DNA from: Parasedimentitalea maritima | Lineage (GTDB): Bacteria; Pseudomonadota; Alphaproteobacteria; Rhodobacterales; Rhodobacteraceae | Direction of reading: 5' to 3' | Length of the DNA stretch: 64,000 nt | NCBI RefSeq assembly: GCF_005771405.1 | Contig: NZ_VAUA01000006.1 | Coordinates: forward strand, 83,251-147,250 | In this document: one piece after another, positions 44,496 to 53,686 of the stretch | Layout: each line of letters starts with the position of its first letter | Position numbering within the stretch: the first letter of the stretch is position 1 | Notes under the pieces: model-generated | Database searches by the model: none | Told to the model about the DNA's origin: nothing | What the model saw: the letters and a program-made list of their open reading frames with translations, nothing else | Program-made: the position numbers and the translations under genes

Positions 44496-45359
44496 TTAGT
44501 CTTTGAGACGTCGTTTTGTGGCCCGACCAGTGGTACGCGGAGCAGAGAAGTCAGCGCTGTTTTCTAACTGGCCATTGGGATTAGGCGTGCCTGTTGTAAA
44601 CGCAGTTTCCCAGTCCCCCAGTTTCTCTTGACGGTCGCTCCAAGTTTCCATGGTTTCCTCGTCCCGGTACATCGCAAATGGGCGCAAGGAGCTTTCATAG
44701 AAATCCACTTGTTCATGGGTGCGATATTGCGTGGGTTGGAATCCGTTCCAGTGTAGGGCCTGTTCCAGAGGGCGGCGATAGCGCCTATTTTGGGTCGCGG
44801 CCGGATATCCAATTGGAATGGTGCCATAGGCTTTCATCCAGTCGGGATAGCCTAACAGATCTGACAGTTCCTTATTGGTGATGTCCTCGCCGCCGCCAGA
44901 CAACCAGGCGCTGGTGAGGTTCTCAGCAGCGACACCCAACTGGATATTCTGGATCGCAGCGCCAATTGAGTTTTGATAAATGACTTCGTTGTTTTCGAGG
45001 TATTCTTTTTCCCAACCTTCAGTTGTTGGCTGCGGGAAACAGACTTTCCAGCGTGGATCACCAAGAACGATGACAATTGCCACAGTGTTTGCAAGATAAG
45101 TTTTCTTGACCGCCGGAAACCCTTTGGCGTGGTCGACCAGACGTTGGGCTTGCCGTAAAAACACCTCCATGACCTTGTCACGCAGTATGGGGTCATCAAC
45201 GACGATGAAATCAAAGCACTGCACGTTGGCGCCCGAAGGTGCCCACCGTCCGCAATCAACGATACGCTCTAGCACCTTCCGGTCAACAGACCGACCGGGT
45301 TCGAATTTTCGCACGCTCCGCCGTTTGCGTATGACATCCTGAAAAAGTGGATCGGACAT
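44496..45359 (-). CDS. Nitroreductase-family flavoprotein
   Basis: FMN-dependent nitroreductase fold, 287 aa, longer than the usual 200-220. RKRRSVRKFEPGRSVDRK and CGRWAPSGANVQCFDFIVVDD bind the flavin phosphate; QNSIGAAIQNIQLGVAAE and GYPDWMKAYGTIPIGYPA are the conserved core. A C-terminal extension of about 70 residues (FQPTQYRTHEQVDFYESSLRPF onward) is family-atypical and hydrophilic. ATG 45359 has GAGGAG upstream; the longer frame to 45485 is rejected. Divergent from the fpr gene; substrate unknown. Confidence 0.85.
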   Translation of the reverse strand: MSDPLFQDVIRKRRSVRKFEPGRSVDRKVLERIVDCGRWAPSGANVQCFDFIVVDDPILRDKVMEVFLRQAQRLVDHAKGFPAVKKTYLANTVAIVIVLGDPRWKVCFPQPTTEGWEKEYLENNEVIYQNSIGAAIQNIQLGVAAENLTSAWLSGGGEDITNKELSDLLGYPDWMKAYGTIPIGYPAATQNRRYRRPLEQALHWNGFQPTQYRTHEQVDFYESSLRPFAMYRDEETMETWSDRQEKLGDWETAFTTGTPNPNGQLENSADFSAPRTTGRATKRRLKD

Positions 45360-45488
45360 AGGTTTTCTCCTCGATTTTGAAAATTTTACGCCATCGAAGG
45401 TTTGCGATGCATTCCTCAGTGATGAGGATTGTTGAAATGAGGTCGATGTTTTTGTTTGGGGCTGCGCGAAACAAACAGGACCCATGAG

Positions 45489-46286
45489 ATGAATCAGATC
45501 GCAAGAGAAATCACAGCTCCCAAAGGCTTTGCCGCGTTACGGGTGAGTGACGTCAAACACTATAGTGATCGGCTTTTTGCTTTCAAAACCGAGCGCCCCG
45601 CTGGATTCCGTTTCCGCTCGGGTGAGTTTGCAATGATTGGGCTGCCAGTGGACGGCAAGCCCTTGGTGCGGGCCTATTCCATTGCTTCGCCAAATTGGGA
45701 GGAACATCTGGAGTTTTATTCGATCAAGGTGCCGGACGGGCCGTTGACGTCGCGTCTGCAAAACATAGGCGTCGGAGATCATATTCTAATCCGGCCCAAA
45801 CCTGTGGGAACACTGGTGTTTGACGCGCTTCTACCGGGAAAACGGCTGTTCTTGCTTTCCACCGGTACTGGCGTTGCACCGTTTGCCAGCGTCATACGGG
45901 ATCCAGAAGTATATGAAAAGTTTGATGAAATTTATCTACTGCACACCTGCCGTGAGGTGAGTGAACTGGCCTATGGGCGCGACTTGGTGCAGTCCGTTCT
46001 CACGCACGAATATTTGGGTGAACTTGCCGATGGCAAGCTACTCCACCTACCGACCACTACGCGCGAAAACTCTGATCATATGGGGCGGATTAACACCTGG
46101 ATCGAAGATGGGCGGTTGGCAGAGTTCGCAGGCGGTACTTTGACGCCCCAGACCGATCGAGTAATGATCTGCGGATCCATGGCGATGTTGAAAACACTCA
46201 AGGATTGCTGTGAAGCACTGGGGTTTAAGGAGGGGTCGAACTCTAAGCCTGGGGAGTTTGTGATCGAAAAGGCTTTTGCGGAGTAA
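45489..46286 (+). CDS. fpr: Ferredoxin-NADP reductase (Fpr type)
   Basis: FAD enzyme of 265 aa: FRFRSGEFAMIGL, the FAD motif RAYSIASPNWEEHLEFYSIK, then NADP-binding LLSTGTGVAPFASVIRDPE and the C-terminal GEFVIEKAFAE. Bacterial subclass I FNR. Starts at ATG 45489 (MNQIAREI). Probably reduces the nearby ferredoxin; possibly one electron-supply unit with the divergent nitroreductase. Confidence 0.92.
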   Translation: MNQIAREITAPKGFAALRVSDVKHYSDRLFAFKTERPAGFRFRSGEFAMIGLPVDGKPLVRAYSIASPNWEEHLEFYSIKVPDGPLTSRLQNIGVGDHILIRPKPVGTLVFDALLPGKRLFLLSTGTGVAPFASVIRDPEVYEKFDEIYLLHTCREVSELAYGRDLVQSVLTHEYLGELADGKLLHLPTTTRENSDHMGRINTWIEDGRLAEFAGGTLTPQTDRVMICGSMAMLKTLKDCCEALGFKEGSNSKPGEFVIEKAFAE

Positions 46287-46308
46287 CGTGCTTCGCGAGT
46301 AAGCATTC

Positions 46309-47085
46309 ATGACTTTGGAACACAAGTTCGAGTGGCCAGCGCCTGAAATAGTGATGCCGATGTCGCTAGCGGCAGAGCTTACCCGGAGCATCGGCACCAC
46401 CGCCTTTGTGCAAACGACAATGCGTTTTGCCTATGAAACTGCAGGTGCCGATTTTGTTTCTGTTTTCTGTCTTGGGGATCGGGACAAACCGCTTTTGATG
46501 GGAACGGCCTGCCGGTTGGGGCAAAATCGGGCTGACCGTGCCGCCAAGGGCTATGTTCGCCATGTTGAACAGGACCGAAACGCCCAATTGTTGCAAAGCG
46601 CACGTGGGGTTGGTGATTTTTTGACCGTGCAAGAGGCCGACAATATTCCGCTATTTACCTATCGACGCGACTGTTATGATCTGCCGGGGATAAGTGGTCG
46701 GGTTTCATTGGTGCGGCGCACGCCAGCATATGGACTATCTGTAAGTCTATATTCGAGCTTAGAAACAGGTCCTTTCCCCGAGCACTCATACTCGGATGTA
46801 AAGGCCGTTCTGGGGTATCTGTTAGCTGCCACTGAACGGCACGTCGCATTTTCTATGAAAGGGCCAGTCTGGCAGGGGCAAGATATCCAAACGCGGTTGG
46901 CATTGACTTATCCCGACTTAACGACGCGCGAGCGGGAGGTCGCAGCTATGGCAATTAAAGGCAGAACTGCGGCTGAAACGGCGGATTTACTGAACCTTGC
47001 AGAAACAACGATCATAACACACCGCAAGAATGCATATAGACGCATGAACGTGGCATCCCTACGTCAGTTGGTTGCCACGCTGTGA
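46309..47085 (+). CDS. LuxR-family transcriptional regulator
   Basis: Regulator of 258 aa. The C-terminal HTH is clear (LTTREREVAAMAIKGRTAAETADLLNLAETTIITHRKNAYRRM). The first 180 residues are a sensor-like region of no obvious family (possibly GAF-like). Follows fpr by 22 bases, so probably co-transcribed, and may control the redox genes or the hutU operon. Acyl-homoserine-lactone binding residues of LuxR are not evident. Confidence 0.85.
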   Translation: MTLEHKFEWPAPEIVMPMSLAAELTRSIGTTAFVQTTMRFAYETAGADFVSVFCLGDRDKPLLMGTACRLGQNRADRAAKGYVRHVEQDRNAQLLQSARGVGDFLTVQEADNIPLFTYRRDCYDLPGISGRVSLVRRTPAYGLSVSLYSSLETGPFPEHSYSDVKAVLGYLLAATERHVAFSMKGPVWQGQDIQTRLALTYPDLTTREREVAAMAIKGRTAAETADLLNLAETTIITHRKNAYRRMNVASLRQLVATL

Positions 47086-47592
47086 TCTTCCGCACCTTGT
47101 TTCAACCTGGCCGAACCAATATGCTCTCAAAGAGCAGGTGACCGATGTTATGCTACTGCGAAAGCAACGGAGTCTCCGATAAAGTGTTCATCGACAAGAA
47201 CATAGCCTTTCTAATGTATACGCATCGAGGGTTGCCATTTGGTTGTGCCGCAATAGGCAGGTGAGTTGTGCCCGGTCATGAACGCTGGATGATGGGCGGT
47301 GCTCCCTGGGAAAACGGGTTTGAAATGTAGGAGGAAGACATCGATCGCATAGAGAAAGCTGTGTTCGATATCAAAGCACAAAGGTTTCAGTTCAAATTAT
47401 ATAACATAACAAACCTTATCGGGAATTTGGACGTGATCGGTCGCGCTACCCTCAAGTGCGACTCTTGTTAGAGAACAGTAGTTTATCTAACAAGAGGAAT
47501 CGGAATGGAAACCGTTTATACCCGGTACGTTCTAAATTGGGTTATGACTACTCCTCTGTCTTACTGGGAAATAGGGAGATCAGTTTACATGA
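47086..47592. other. Gene-free stretch with a strong inverted repeat
   Basis: 507 bases between the convergent luxR and xylG genes, more AT-rich than its neighbours. I see no frame with start, ribosome-binding site and family resemblance. It contains the dyad at 47462-47496. Confidence 0.5.
47462..47496. repeat. Perfect 11-bp inverted repeat
   Basis: CTCTTGTTAGA (47462-47472) and TCTAACAAGAG (47486-47496) with a 13-base loop. No T-run on either strand, so not a classical terminator. Lies about 97 bases beyond the end of xylG. Confidence 0.6.
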
Positions 47593-48390
47593 TCATGCAA
47601 CGGCTTGGTTCGGCACCTTACCCAGAATGATCATCGACAAAAGATCATCATCGGTGACCTCATCAATATTCACGGTTCCAACAAGCTGGCCGTTTTTCAT
47701 CACACTCGCCCTGTCGCAAAGTTCCATCACGGCGTGAACATCGTGGTCAATCAGGAATATCCCAATACCCTGCGCCTTCAGCTTTTGGATCAGCTCAGCC
47801 ACCATCTGAGTTTCTTGCGGCCCCAGTGCTGCGGTCGGTTCATCCATGATCAGAATTTTGGCGTTGAAATAGACCGCCCGTGCGATGGCGACTGACTGAC
47901 GCTGACCACCTGACAAGGCGCTAACAGGCTCTGCGAATTTACTAAAGTTCGGGTTCAGTCCACCCATGATCTTGCGGCACTCTGCTTCCATTGCGGCGTC
48001 ATCGACAAGACCAACCGGCGTGATCAACTCACGTCCCAGGAACAGGTTAGATGCAGCGTCCAGATTATCAGCCAGTGCAAGCGTCTGGTAGATGGTCTCA
48101 ACATTGTAACTGCGCGCGTCGCGTGGATTGTGAATTTCAGCTTTGTTGCCATTGATGCGGATTTCGCCGCTGTCCATCTGATAGGCGCCGGACAATACTT
48201 TGATCAGGGTCGATTTGCCTGCACCGTTGTGACCCAGCAGGCCCACAACTTCGCCCGGATGCAGATCAACACTGACATGGTCGACGGCGTGAATGCCGCC
48301 AAATGATACGCAAATGTCTTTCAACTCGACCAGTGGCGTATCCCCATCGATACGCCGTTGCTGAGCTGTTTTAATTTCTGAAGCCATCAT
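47593..48390 (-). CDS. xylG: Sugar (xylose) ABC transporter ATP-binding protein, single-domain
   Basis: ABC ATPase of 265 aa. Walker [20 protein letters not shown]-loop [21 protein letters not shown], signature [16 protein letters not shown], Walker [16 protein letters not shown], switch LIDHDVHAV. XylG/RbsA of E. coli carry two such domains in tandem; this one has a single copy, probably forming a homodimer. ATG 48390 gives an ATGA overlap with xylH. Last gene of xylF-xylH-xylG. Confidence 0.88.
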   Translation of the reverse strand: MMASEIKTAQQRRIDGDTPLVELKDICVSFGGIHAVDHVSVDLHPGEVVGLLGHNGAGKSTLIKVLSGAYQMDSGEIRINGNKAEIHNPRDARSYNVETIYQTLALADNLDAASNLFLGRELITPVGLVDDAAMEAECRKIMGGLNPNFSKFAEPVSALSGGQRQSVAIARAVYFNAKILIMDEPTAALGPQETQMVAELIQKLKAQGIGIFLIDHDVHAVMELCDRASVMKNGQLVGTVNIDEVTDDDLLSMIILGKVPNQAVA

Positions 48391-49688
48391 ATTTTTGCTC
48401 CCAACCGTTTGCGGTACTGAATATCGAGCCAAACTGCAAAAACCAGCACCGATCCAACAACAATGTTCTGTAGCGGTGCATCAACGCCAACCATCGCCAT
48501 TCCGGACTGCAGGCTTTGCATAACAAGCGCCCCAAGGATGGCGCCATAAATCGTCCCGGCACCGCCAGCCAAGGCTGTACCACCGATGACCGCAGCAGCA
48601 ATCACACGCAATTCATCAAGGGTTCCGATGTCGTTGGTGTGGTTTTGTAAACGTGCCGAAGCCACAACAGCAGATAAGGCGCAGAGAAACCCCATGATAG
48701 CAAAGACTTTGACGGTCAGCAGACGAGTGTTGATGCCCGATAGATCAGCCGCGTCCGGGTTTCCGCCGGTTGCAAAAATGTATCGCCCCAGTCGTGTACG
48801 GCGGGCGACAACTGTCATGACGATGGCGGTAGCAATCAGGATTAAAACGGAAATTGGCAGACCATAACCAACTTCCAGCCCCTCTGGCATTACCTCGCCT
48901 TTGGCCTCGAACATGCGCTGCAGTTTTCGACTTGGAATATCATAAGAGTTCAGGATCCAGACAAAACCCAGAATGGCACAGGTCACGATGCCCATGACAA
49001 TACCTTCGGCCCAAGCGGGTTTCGCCGGAAATCCATGTTGAATTCGTCCACGACGGGAAGAGACCATTGCCCAAAGTGAAATTGCGACCGCAACCACCCC
49101 AATGGTCCAGCTCATTGCTTCTCCCATGGTGCCACTGACGCCCCCCAGAACCAAAAAGTTCTTGTCCAACGGCCCAATTGTCTGCCCGGAGGTGAACAAC
49201 CAGCCGTAGTTCCTCCAGACCAGAAACCCGCCAAGTGTCACGATAAAGGCCGGAACGCTTTGATACCCGACCAGCCATCCTTGAAAGGCACCGATCAATG
49301 TGCCGATGCTTAGACCTATTGCGATGGCAATTATCCAGGTCAGTGGGTGGTCGAACCCAAGGCCCAGATATGTTGGCAGGAATTTTGTTTGTACCAGCGC
49401 CATGACGGCTGAACTCACAGCTAGTACTCCGCCAACAGACAGATCAATGTGGCGCATCACAATAACAAACACCATTCCCGTCGCCATGATCGCGACCGAC
49501 ACTGTCTGGATCGTCAGGTTGAACAGGTTACGCGGGCTGAGGAAGCGGCCATCCGTCAAAATGTTGAATCCGATACACAGGATGACAAAGGCACCGATCA
49601 TACCCAACAGCCGTACGTCCAGTTCCAGCTGCTGGAACATGTTGCGTTTTGACTGGGACGGGATCGGCTGAGATGTGGTTTCGGTCAT
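48387..49688 (-). CDS. xylH: Xylose ABC transporter permease
   Basis: Permease of 433 aa with about ten or more transmembrane segments ([95 protein letters not shown]), matching BPD_transp_2 sugar permeases of the XylH kind, which are longer than RbsC. ATG 49688 (MTETTSQPI) chosen over the frame extension to 49733. Coupled to xylG. Confidence 0.9.
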   Translation of the reverse strand: MTETTSQPIPSQSKRNMFQQLELDVRLLGMIGAFVILCIGFNILTDGRFLSPRNLFNLTIQTVSVAIMATGMVFVIVMRHIDLSVGGVLAVSSAVMALVQTKFLPTYLGLGFDHPLTWIIAIAIGLSIGTLIGAFQGWLVGYQSVPAFIVTLGGFLVWRNYGWLFTSGQTIGPLDKNFLVLGGVSGTMGEAMSWTIGVVAVAISLWAMVSSRRGRIQHGFPAKPAWAEGIVMGIVTCAILGFVWILNSYDIPSRKLQRMFEAKGEVMPEGLEVGYGLPISVLILIATAIVMTVVARRTRLGRYIFATGGNPDAADLSGINTRLLTVKVFAIMGFLCALSAVVASARLQNHTNDIGTLDELRVIAAAVIGGTALAGGAGTIYGAILGALVMQSLQSGMAMVGVDAPLQNIVVGSVLVFAVWLDIQYRKRLGAKI

Positions 49689-49768
49689 GTCCGAACTCCA
49701 GATACAGCGGTGGTTTTCAACAGCACGCCCCAATCAGATTGGGGCGTGCCAATGTTCAAGATTAGAGT

Positions 49769-50797
49769 TTAGTTACAAGGTGCAGGACCGTTGGTCACAC
49801 CCTGACACAATTTGTCCTTACTGATCCAACCGGCGTCGACAACGACGCTTAGATTGCCAGCAGTCACAGGAACCGGAGCCAGGAACATGGATGTCATGGC
49901 TGTACCACCTGGCGACGTCCAAGCCGCAGATCCTGCTACGTCTGACAAAGCAGCCCCGCCGGCCAGTGCCACAGCGATTTCACCGGCATTCTTACCCAGA
50001 TCTCGGGCATCTTTCCAAACAGAAACAGTCTGAGTGCCCAGTGCAACGCGGTTCAGCGCAGCGTGATCACCATCCTGGCCTGACACGGGAAGTCCTTCCA
50101 TGCCCTGAGCTGTCAAAGCTGCAACAACACCACCAGCGGTGCCATCGTTGGACGCAATTACAGCGTCAACTTTGTTGTCGTTGGCGGTCAAGATCTGCTC
50201 CATGTTGCGCTGTGCATTCGCAGGCAGCCAACCATCGGTATAGGCTTCGGCAACAATTTTGATTTTGCCACTGTCAACCGCTGCCTGAATGACTTCCTGC
50301 TGTCCACCGCGCAGGAAATCTGCGTTGGGATCAGTTGGAGAGCCCTTAATCATGACGTAGTTACCGGCAGGCAAAGCCTCCAGAACTGCGCGGGCCTGCA
50401 TGCGGCCAACTTCGACATTGTCAAAGGTCAGATAAAACGCGCGGCTGTCTTCGATCAAACGGTCATAGGCAATAACCGGAATGCCTTCGTCGGCCGCAGC
50501 CTGAATGGCCGGGCCAATGGCCTGTGTATCCTGTGCTAGAACGATCAGTGCATCTACGCCCTGAGCAATCAGGCTTTCGATATCTGACAGCTGCTTGGAC
50601 GACGACGATTGCGCATCAGCTGAAATGTAGTCTGCGCCCCCGGCTTCCAAGGCGTCCTTGATAGCGGCTTCGTCAGTTTTCCAGCGCTCTTCCTGAAAGT
50701 TCGACCAGCTTACGCCAACAGTCAAATCAGCGGCAAAAGCTGCCGAACCGGTCATGGCCACAGCTGCGGCCAGAGAGATTCCACTCAAAAATTTCAT
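49769..50797 (-). CDS. xylF: D-xylose-binding periplasmic protein
   Basis: Sugar-binding protein of 342 aa, Peripla_BP_4. Signal peptide [20 protein letters not shown] with cleavage after AFA near residue 22. [65 protein letters not shown] and [16 protein letters not shown] are characteristic of XylF. ATG 50797 follows GGGGAGGA; the frame upstream to 50881 is rejected. First gene of the transporter operon, divergent from xylR. Confidence 0.92.
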   Translation of the reverse strand: MKFLSGISLAAAVAMTGSAAFAADLTVGVSWSNFQEERWKTDEAAIKDALEAGGADYISADAQSSSSKQLSDIESLIAQGVDALIVLAQDTQAIGPAIQAAADEGIPVIAYDRLIEDSRAFYLTFDNVEVGRMQARAVLEALPAGNYVMIKGSPTDPNADFLRGGQQEVIQAAVDSGKIKIVAEAYTDGWLPANAQRNMEQILTANDNKVDAVIASNDGTAGGVVAALTAQGMEGLPVSGQDGDHAALNRVALGTQTVSVWKDARDLGKNAGEIAVALAGGAALSDVAGSAAWTSPGGTAMTSMFLAPVPVTAGNLSVVVDAGWISKDKLCQGVTNGPAPCN

Positions 50798-50864
50798 TGT
50801 ATTCCTCCCCGTTCTGAAAGGGCCCGTAAAACCGGGCTCTCCGTACAAAACCGGCTTAGCACCA

Positions 50865-50887
50865 TTTTTTTTGAAATTCAAATTAAA
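50865..50887. promoter_or_regulatory. AT-rich palindrome between xylF and xylR
   Basis: The core TTTGAA-A-TTCAAA (50870-50882) is perfect, and extended arms of 11 bases match at 9 positions. Lies in the 92-base divergent gap, ending 2 bases before the xylR start. Likely XylR operator; ROK repressors bind such AT-rich dyads. Confidence 0.5.
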
Positions 50888-50889
50888 TC

Positions 50890-52182
50890 ATGTACCCTGC
50901 CCTTGGAGGTACCTATTACCAAGACCGCAACGATGGTTTATTGGTCTCGCAGGGGGTGAAAAATTTGGTGAAAGAAAACCGTCTCTCGCATTCGGGCGAA
51001 CAGCGCGAAAGTGGCAAGCAACAGGTCATCGATACGATTCGAGCGGCCGGCAGTATTGCGCGTATTGATATTTCAACAGCAACACGGGTCAGCCCGGCCA
51101 CGGTGACGGCAATTACCGCTGAACTGATAGACGTCGGGCTGATCGAAGAGATAATTCCGGACGTCCCCCGGCAGGAAGCCAAACGTGGTCGCCCACGGGT
51201 TGCCCTCAAAATCCGTGGTGATGCGCACAGAATTGCCGGGATCAAAGTGTCTCATCGGGTGATTTCAGTCGTGCTTCTTGATTTTGAGGGCAACGACATC
51301 GTCGACCACGAGATGCCACTTCAACAGGCATGCATGCCTGTTTCACAACTGTGCACATCGATCATGGATGCGCTTGCGCAAGCCTGCAGCAAGGGCGGGT
51401 TTGATATCAGCACGATCTCCGGAATTGGCGTCGGCCTTGCTGGTCTGGTGGATGCAAAAAGAAATTTTGTCTACTGGTCCTCGTCTCTGGACGAACGGAA
51501 TGTCGATTTTGGCGCCCACCTCGCCCAACACACCCCCTGCCCTATTTTTATAGACAATGATGCCAACTTGGTTGCAAAGGCTGAACATCTTTTTGGCAAA
51601 GGGCAAAATGTCAGCGATTTTGTCGTTATCACAATTGAGCATGGCGTTGGCATGGGTATCGTCATCAATAACGAGATCTATCGTGGCTCGCGCGGATGTG
51701 GCGCTGAGTTTGGCCACACCAAAGTCCAGTTGGAAGGCGCGTTGTGCCAATGCGGGCAGCGCGGCTGCCTCGAGGCTTATGTCGGTGACTATGCGCTACT
51801 GCGCGAAGCAAACATCACCAATGGCGGTGTGGGGCATCGGGATTTGGGACAACTGGTAGAGGCGGCGCAGTCCGGTGACCAGATGGCCTGTTCTATCTTT
51901 GATCGGGCCGGTCGCATGTTTGCGATGGGGCTGGCCAACGTTGTGAATGTTTTCGATCCAAAACTGATCATATTGTCCGGCGCACGACTATCCTTTGATT
52001 ATCTCTATTCGGAGCAGGTGATCCAGGAAATGCAGCGTTGGGTCGTGCAGGTCGATGCCCCGCCACCCGAAGTTCTCGTGCACAGTTGGGGGGATTTGAT
52101 GTGGGCAAAAGGCGCGGCAGCCTACGCAATTGAAGAAGTTTCCGCCTTGGCCATTCGGGAGTTGGCAAGCAGTGAAAAGTGA
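50890..52182 (+). CDS. xylR: ROK-family xylose repressor
   Basis: Repressor of 430 aa. N-terminal winged HTH (GSIARIDISTATRVSPATVTAITAEL) followed by the ROK sugar-kinase-like domain: IEHGVGMGIVINNEIYRGSRG, and the zinc motif GHTKVQLEGALCQCGQRGCLEAYVG. The ATG at 50890 lacks a Shine-Dalgarno and the first 40 residues are unusual, so a later non-ATG start is possible (a GGAGGT lies at 50905). It separates xylose transport from catabolic genes and likely represses both. Confidence 0.88.
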   Translation: MYPALGGTYYQDRNDGLLVSQGVKNLVKENRLSHSGEQRESGKQQVIDTIRAAGSIARIDISTATRVSPATVTAITAELIDVGLIEEIIPDVPRQEAKRGRPRVALKIRGDAHRIAGIKVSHRVISVVLLDFEGNDIVDHEMPLQQACMPVSQLCTSIMDALAQACSKGGFDISTISGIGVGLAGLVDAKRNFVYWSSSLDERNVDFGAHLAQHTPCPIFIDNDANLVAKAEHLFGKGQNVSDFVVITIEHGVGMGIVINNEIYRGSRGCGAEFGHTKVQLEGALCQCGQRGCLEAYVGDYALLREANITNGGVGHRDLGQLVEAAQSGDQMACSIFDRAGRMFAMGLANVVNVFDPKLIILSGARLSFDYLYSEQVIQEMQRWVVQVDAPPPEVLVHSWGDLMWAKGAAAYAIEEVSALAIRELASSEK

Positions 52183-53686
52183 GCTGGCGCTAACCCTCGC
52201 ATTGATCGCACCACAGGTTTCCGCTGAGGTGAGCTATACTCAACACCCCCTGCCCGATCACATCTATTCAGGTGGGTGGGAGCATTTCGTCGGCGGTGGC
52301 GTGGCGGCTTTTGATTGCAACGGAGATCAGTTTCCTGAACTCTATGCTGCTGGCGGTGAAAACCCAGCGCAGCTCATGCTCAACACCACAACAGGTGCGG
52401 GTCAAGATCTGTCCTTCAATGCAAGTACCCCCGATGCACTTTCGATAACTGGTGTCATCGGAGCCTATCCGCTGGATATCAATGGGGATGCGATCCTGGA
52501 TTTGGCAGTGCTTCGCAACGGTTCGGATATGCTGTTGCAAGGTTTGGGAAATTGTCAATTTGCGCCCTTTTCTGATTTGGGTTTCGAAAGCGGCGACCAT
52601 TGGACCACAGCGTTTTCCGCAACATGGGAGGCGGGGAATACGCTGCCAACACTGGCCTTTGGCACCTATGTCGACCGTAGCCATCCCGAGGGTCCGTTTG
52701 AGACATGTGATGCGACATTGCTATACCGCCCCAACGGTCAATCTTACGGGGCAGCCGAGCATCTGGAACCCGGCTTTTGCGCCTTATCCATGCTGTTTAC
52801 AGATTGGTCCCGGACGGGTCGTGCGGATCTGAGGGTCAGCAATGACCGGCATTATTATGTGCGCGGCGGCCAAGAGCAGATGTGGGCGATGGAAGGCAAT
52901 CCACGCCTGTATGCAGAAGACCAAGGCTGGCGGCCTTATTTTCTCTGGGGCATGGGCATCGCCTCTCGCGATCTAACCGGCGATGGCTTTGCCGATGTCT
53001 ATCTGACCTCGATGGGGGATCAAAAGTTCCAGTATTTCGACCCGGACAGGGGTGGGCCTTCGTACCGAGATGCCACCTATGAGCGCGGAACAACTGCGCA
53101 CCGCCCCTACACTGGCGGCGATGGCCGCCCCTCCACTGGGTGGCACGCTGCATTTGGCGATGTGAATAACGATGGGTTGGATGATATCTTTGTGGCCAAA
53201 GGCAATGTCGAACAGATGCCCGGCGCGGCTATGAACGATCCCAATAACCTGCTGATCCAATCTCCAGACGGCACGTTTCGCGAACATGGTCTAACCGCTG
53301 GGATTGCCAATCTGGCTCGATCCCGGGGCGCAGCGTTGATGGACCTGAACCTGGATGGGCAGTTGGATCTGGCAGTTGTAAACCGGCGGGCACCGATGGA
53401 GCTGTACCAAAACACCACGGCGGAAGGGAACTGGCTGATGGTGCAACCTGCTGCCCGTGCCGACAATACTCAATCCGTTGGCAGTCATGTGGAATTGCGC
53501 GTTGGGGACAGGGTGCAGACCCGCGAAATCACGGTCGGGGGTGGGCATGCCAGTGGACAAGCTGGGCAAATCCATTTTGGATTGGGGCAAGTCACCGAGG
53601 GCGAGATCAGGATTATCAGGTCAGATCAAAGTGTATCTGACTGGCAGCGGTTCACAGCCAATCAGGTTATTACACTCGCTCACTGA
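52172..53686 (+). CDS. Secreted FG-GAP/VCBS beta-propeller protein with ASPIC/UnbV domain (CRTAC1 family)
   Basis: Exported protein of 504 aa starting with GTG 52172: signal peptide VKSELALTLALIAPQVSA with AxA-like cleavage before EVSYTQ. Several Ca2+-binding FG-GAP repeats of the type DxNxDxxxDL are visible: DINGDAILDLAVL, DLTGDGFADVYLT, DVNNDGLDDIFVA, DLNLDGQLDLAVV. The C-terminal UnbV/ASPIC domain (GSHVELRVGDRVQTREITVG; IHFGLGQ) follows. Overlaps the end of xylR by 11 bases and converges with a di-heme protein gene (7-base overlap). Function not known; perhaps works with that cytochrome. Confidence 0.87.
   Translation: MKSELALTLALIAPQVSAEVSYTQHPLPDHIYSGGWEHFVGGGVAAFDCNGDQFPELYAAGGENPAQLMLNTTTGAGQDLSFNASTPDALSITGVIGAYPLDINGDAILDLAVLRNGSDMLLQGLGNCQFAPFSDLGFESGDHWTTAFSATWEAGNTLPTLAFGTYVDRSHPEGPFETCDATLLYRPNGQSYGAAEHLEPGFCALSMLFTDWSRTGRADLRVSNDRHYYVRGGQEQMWAMEGNPRLYAEDQGWRPYFLWGMGIASRDLTGDGFADVYLTSMGDQKFQYFDPDRGGPSYRDATYERGTTAHRPYTGGDGRPSTGWHAAFGDVNNDGLDDIFVAKGNVEQMPGAAMNDPNNLLIQSPDGTFREHGLTAGIANLARSRGAALMDLNLDGQLDLAVVNRRAPMELYQNTTAEGNWLMVQPAARADNTQSVGSHVELRVGDRVQTREITVGGGHASGQAGQIHFGLGQVTEGEIRIIRSDQSVSDWQRFTANQVITLAH

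Noticed and set aside
31379-47085. Assigning the locus firmly to ergothioneine degradation
   Set aside because: No desulphurase, amidohydrolase or trimethylamine-handling gene was seen; HutU homology alone is not enough, so it is kept only as one possibility.
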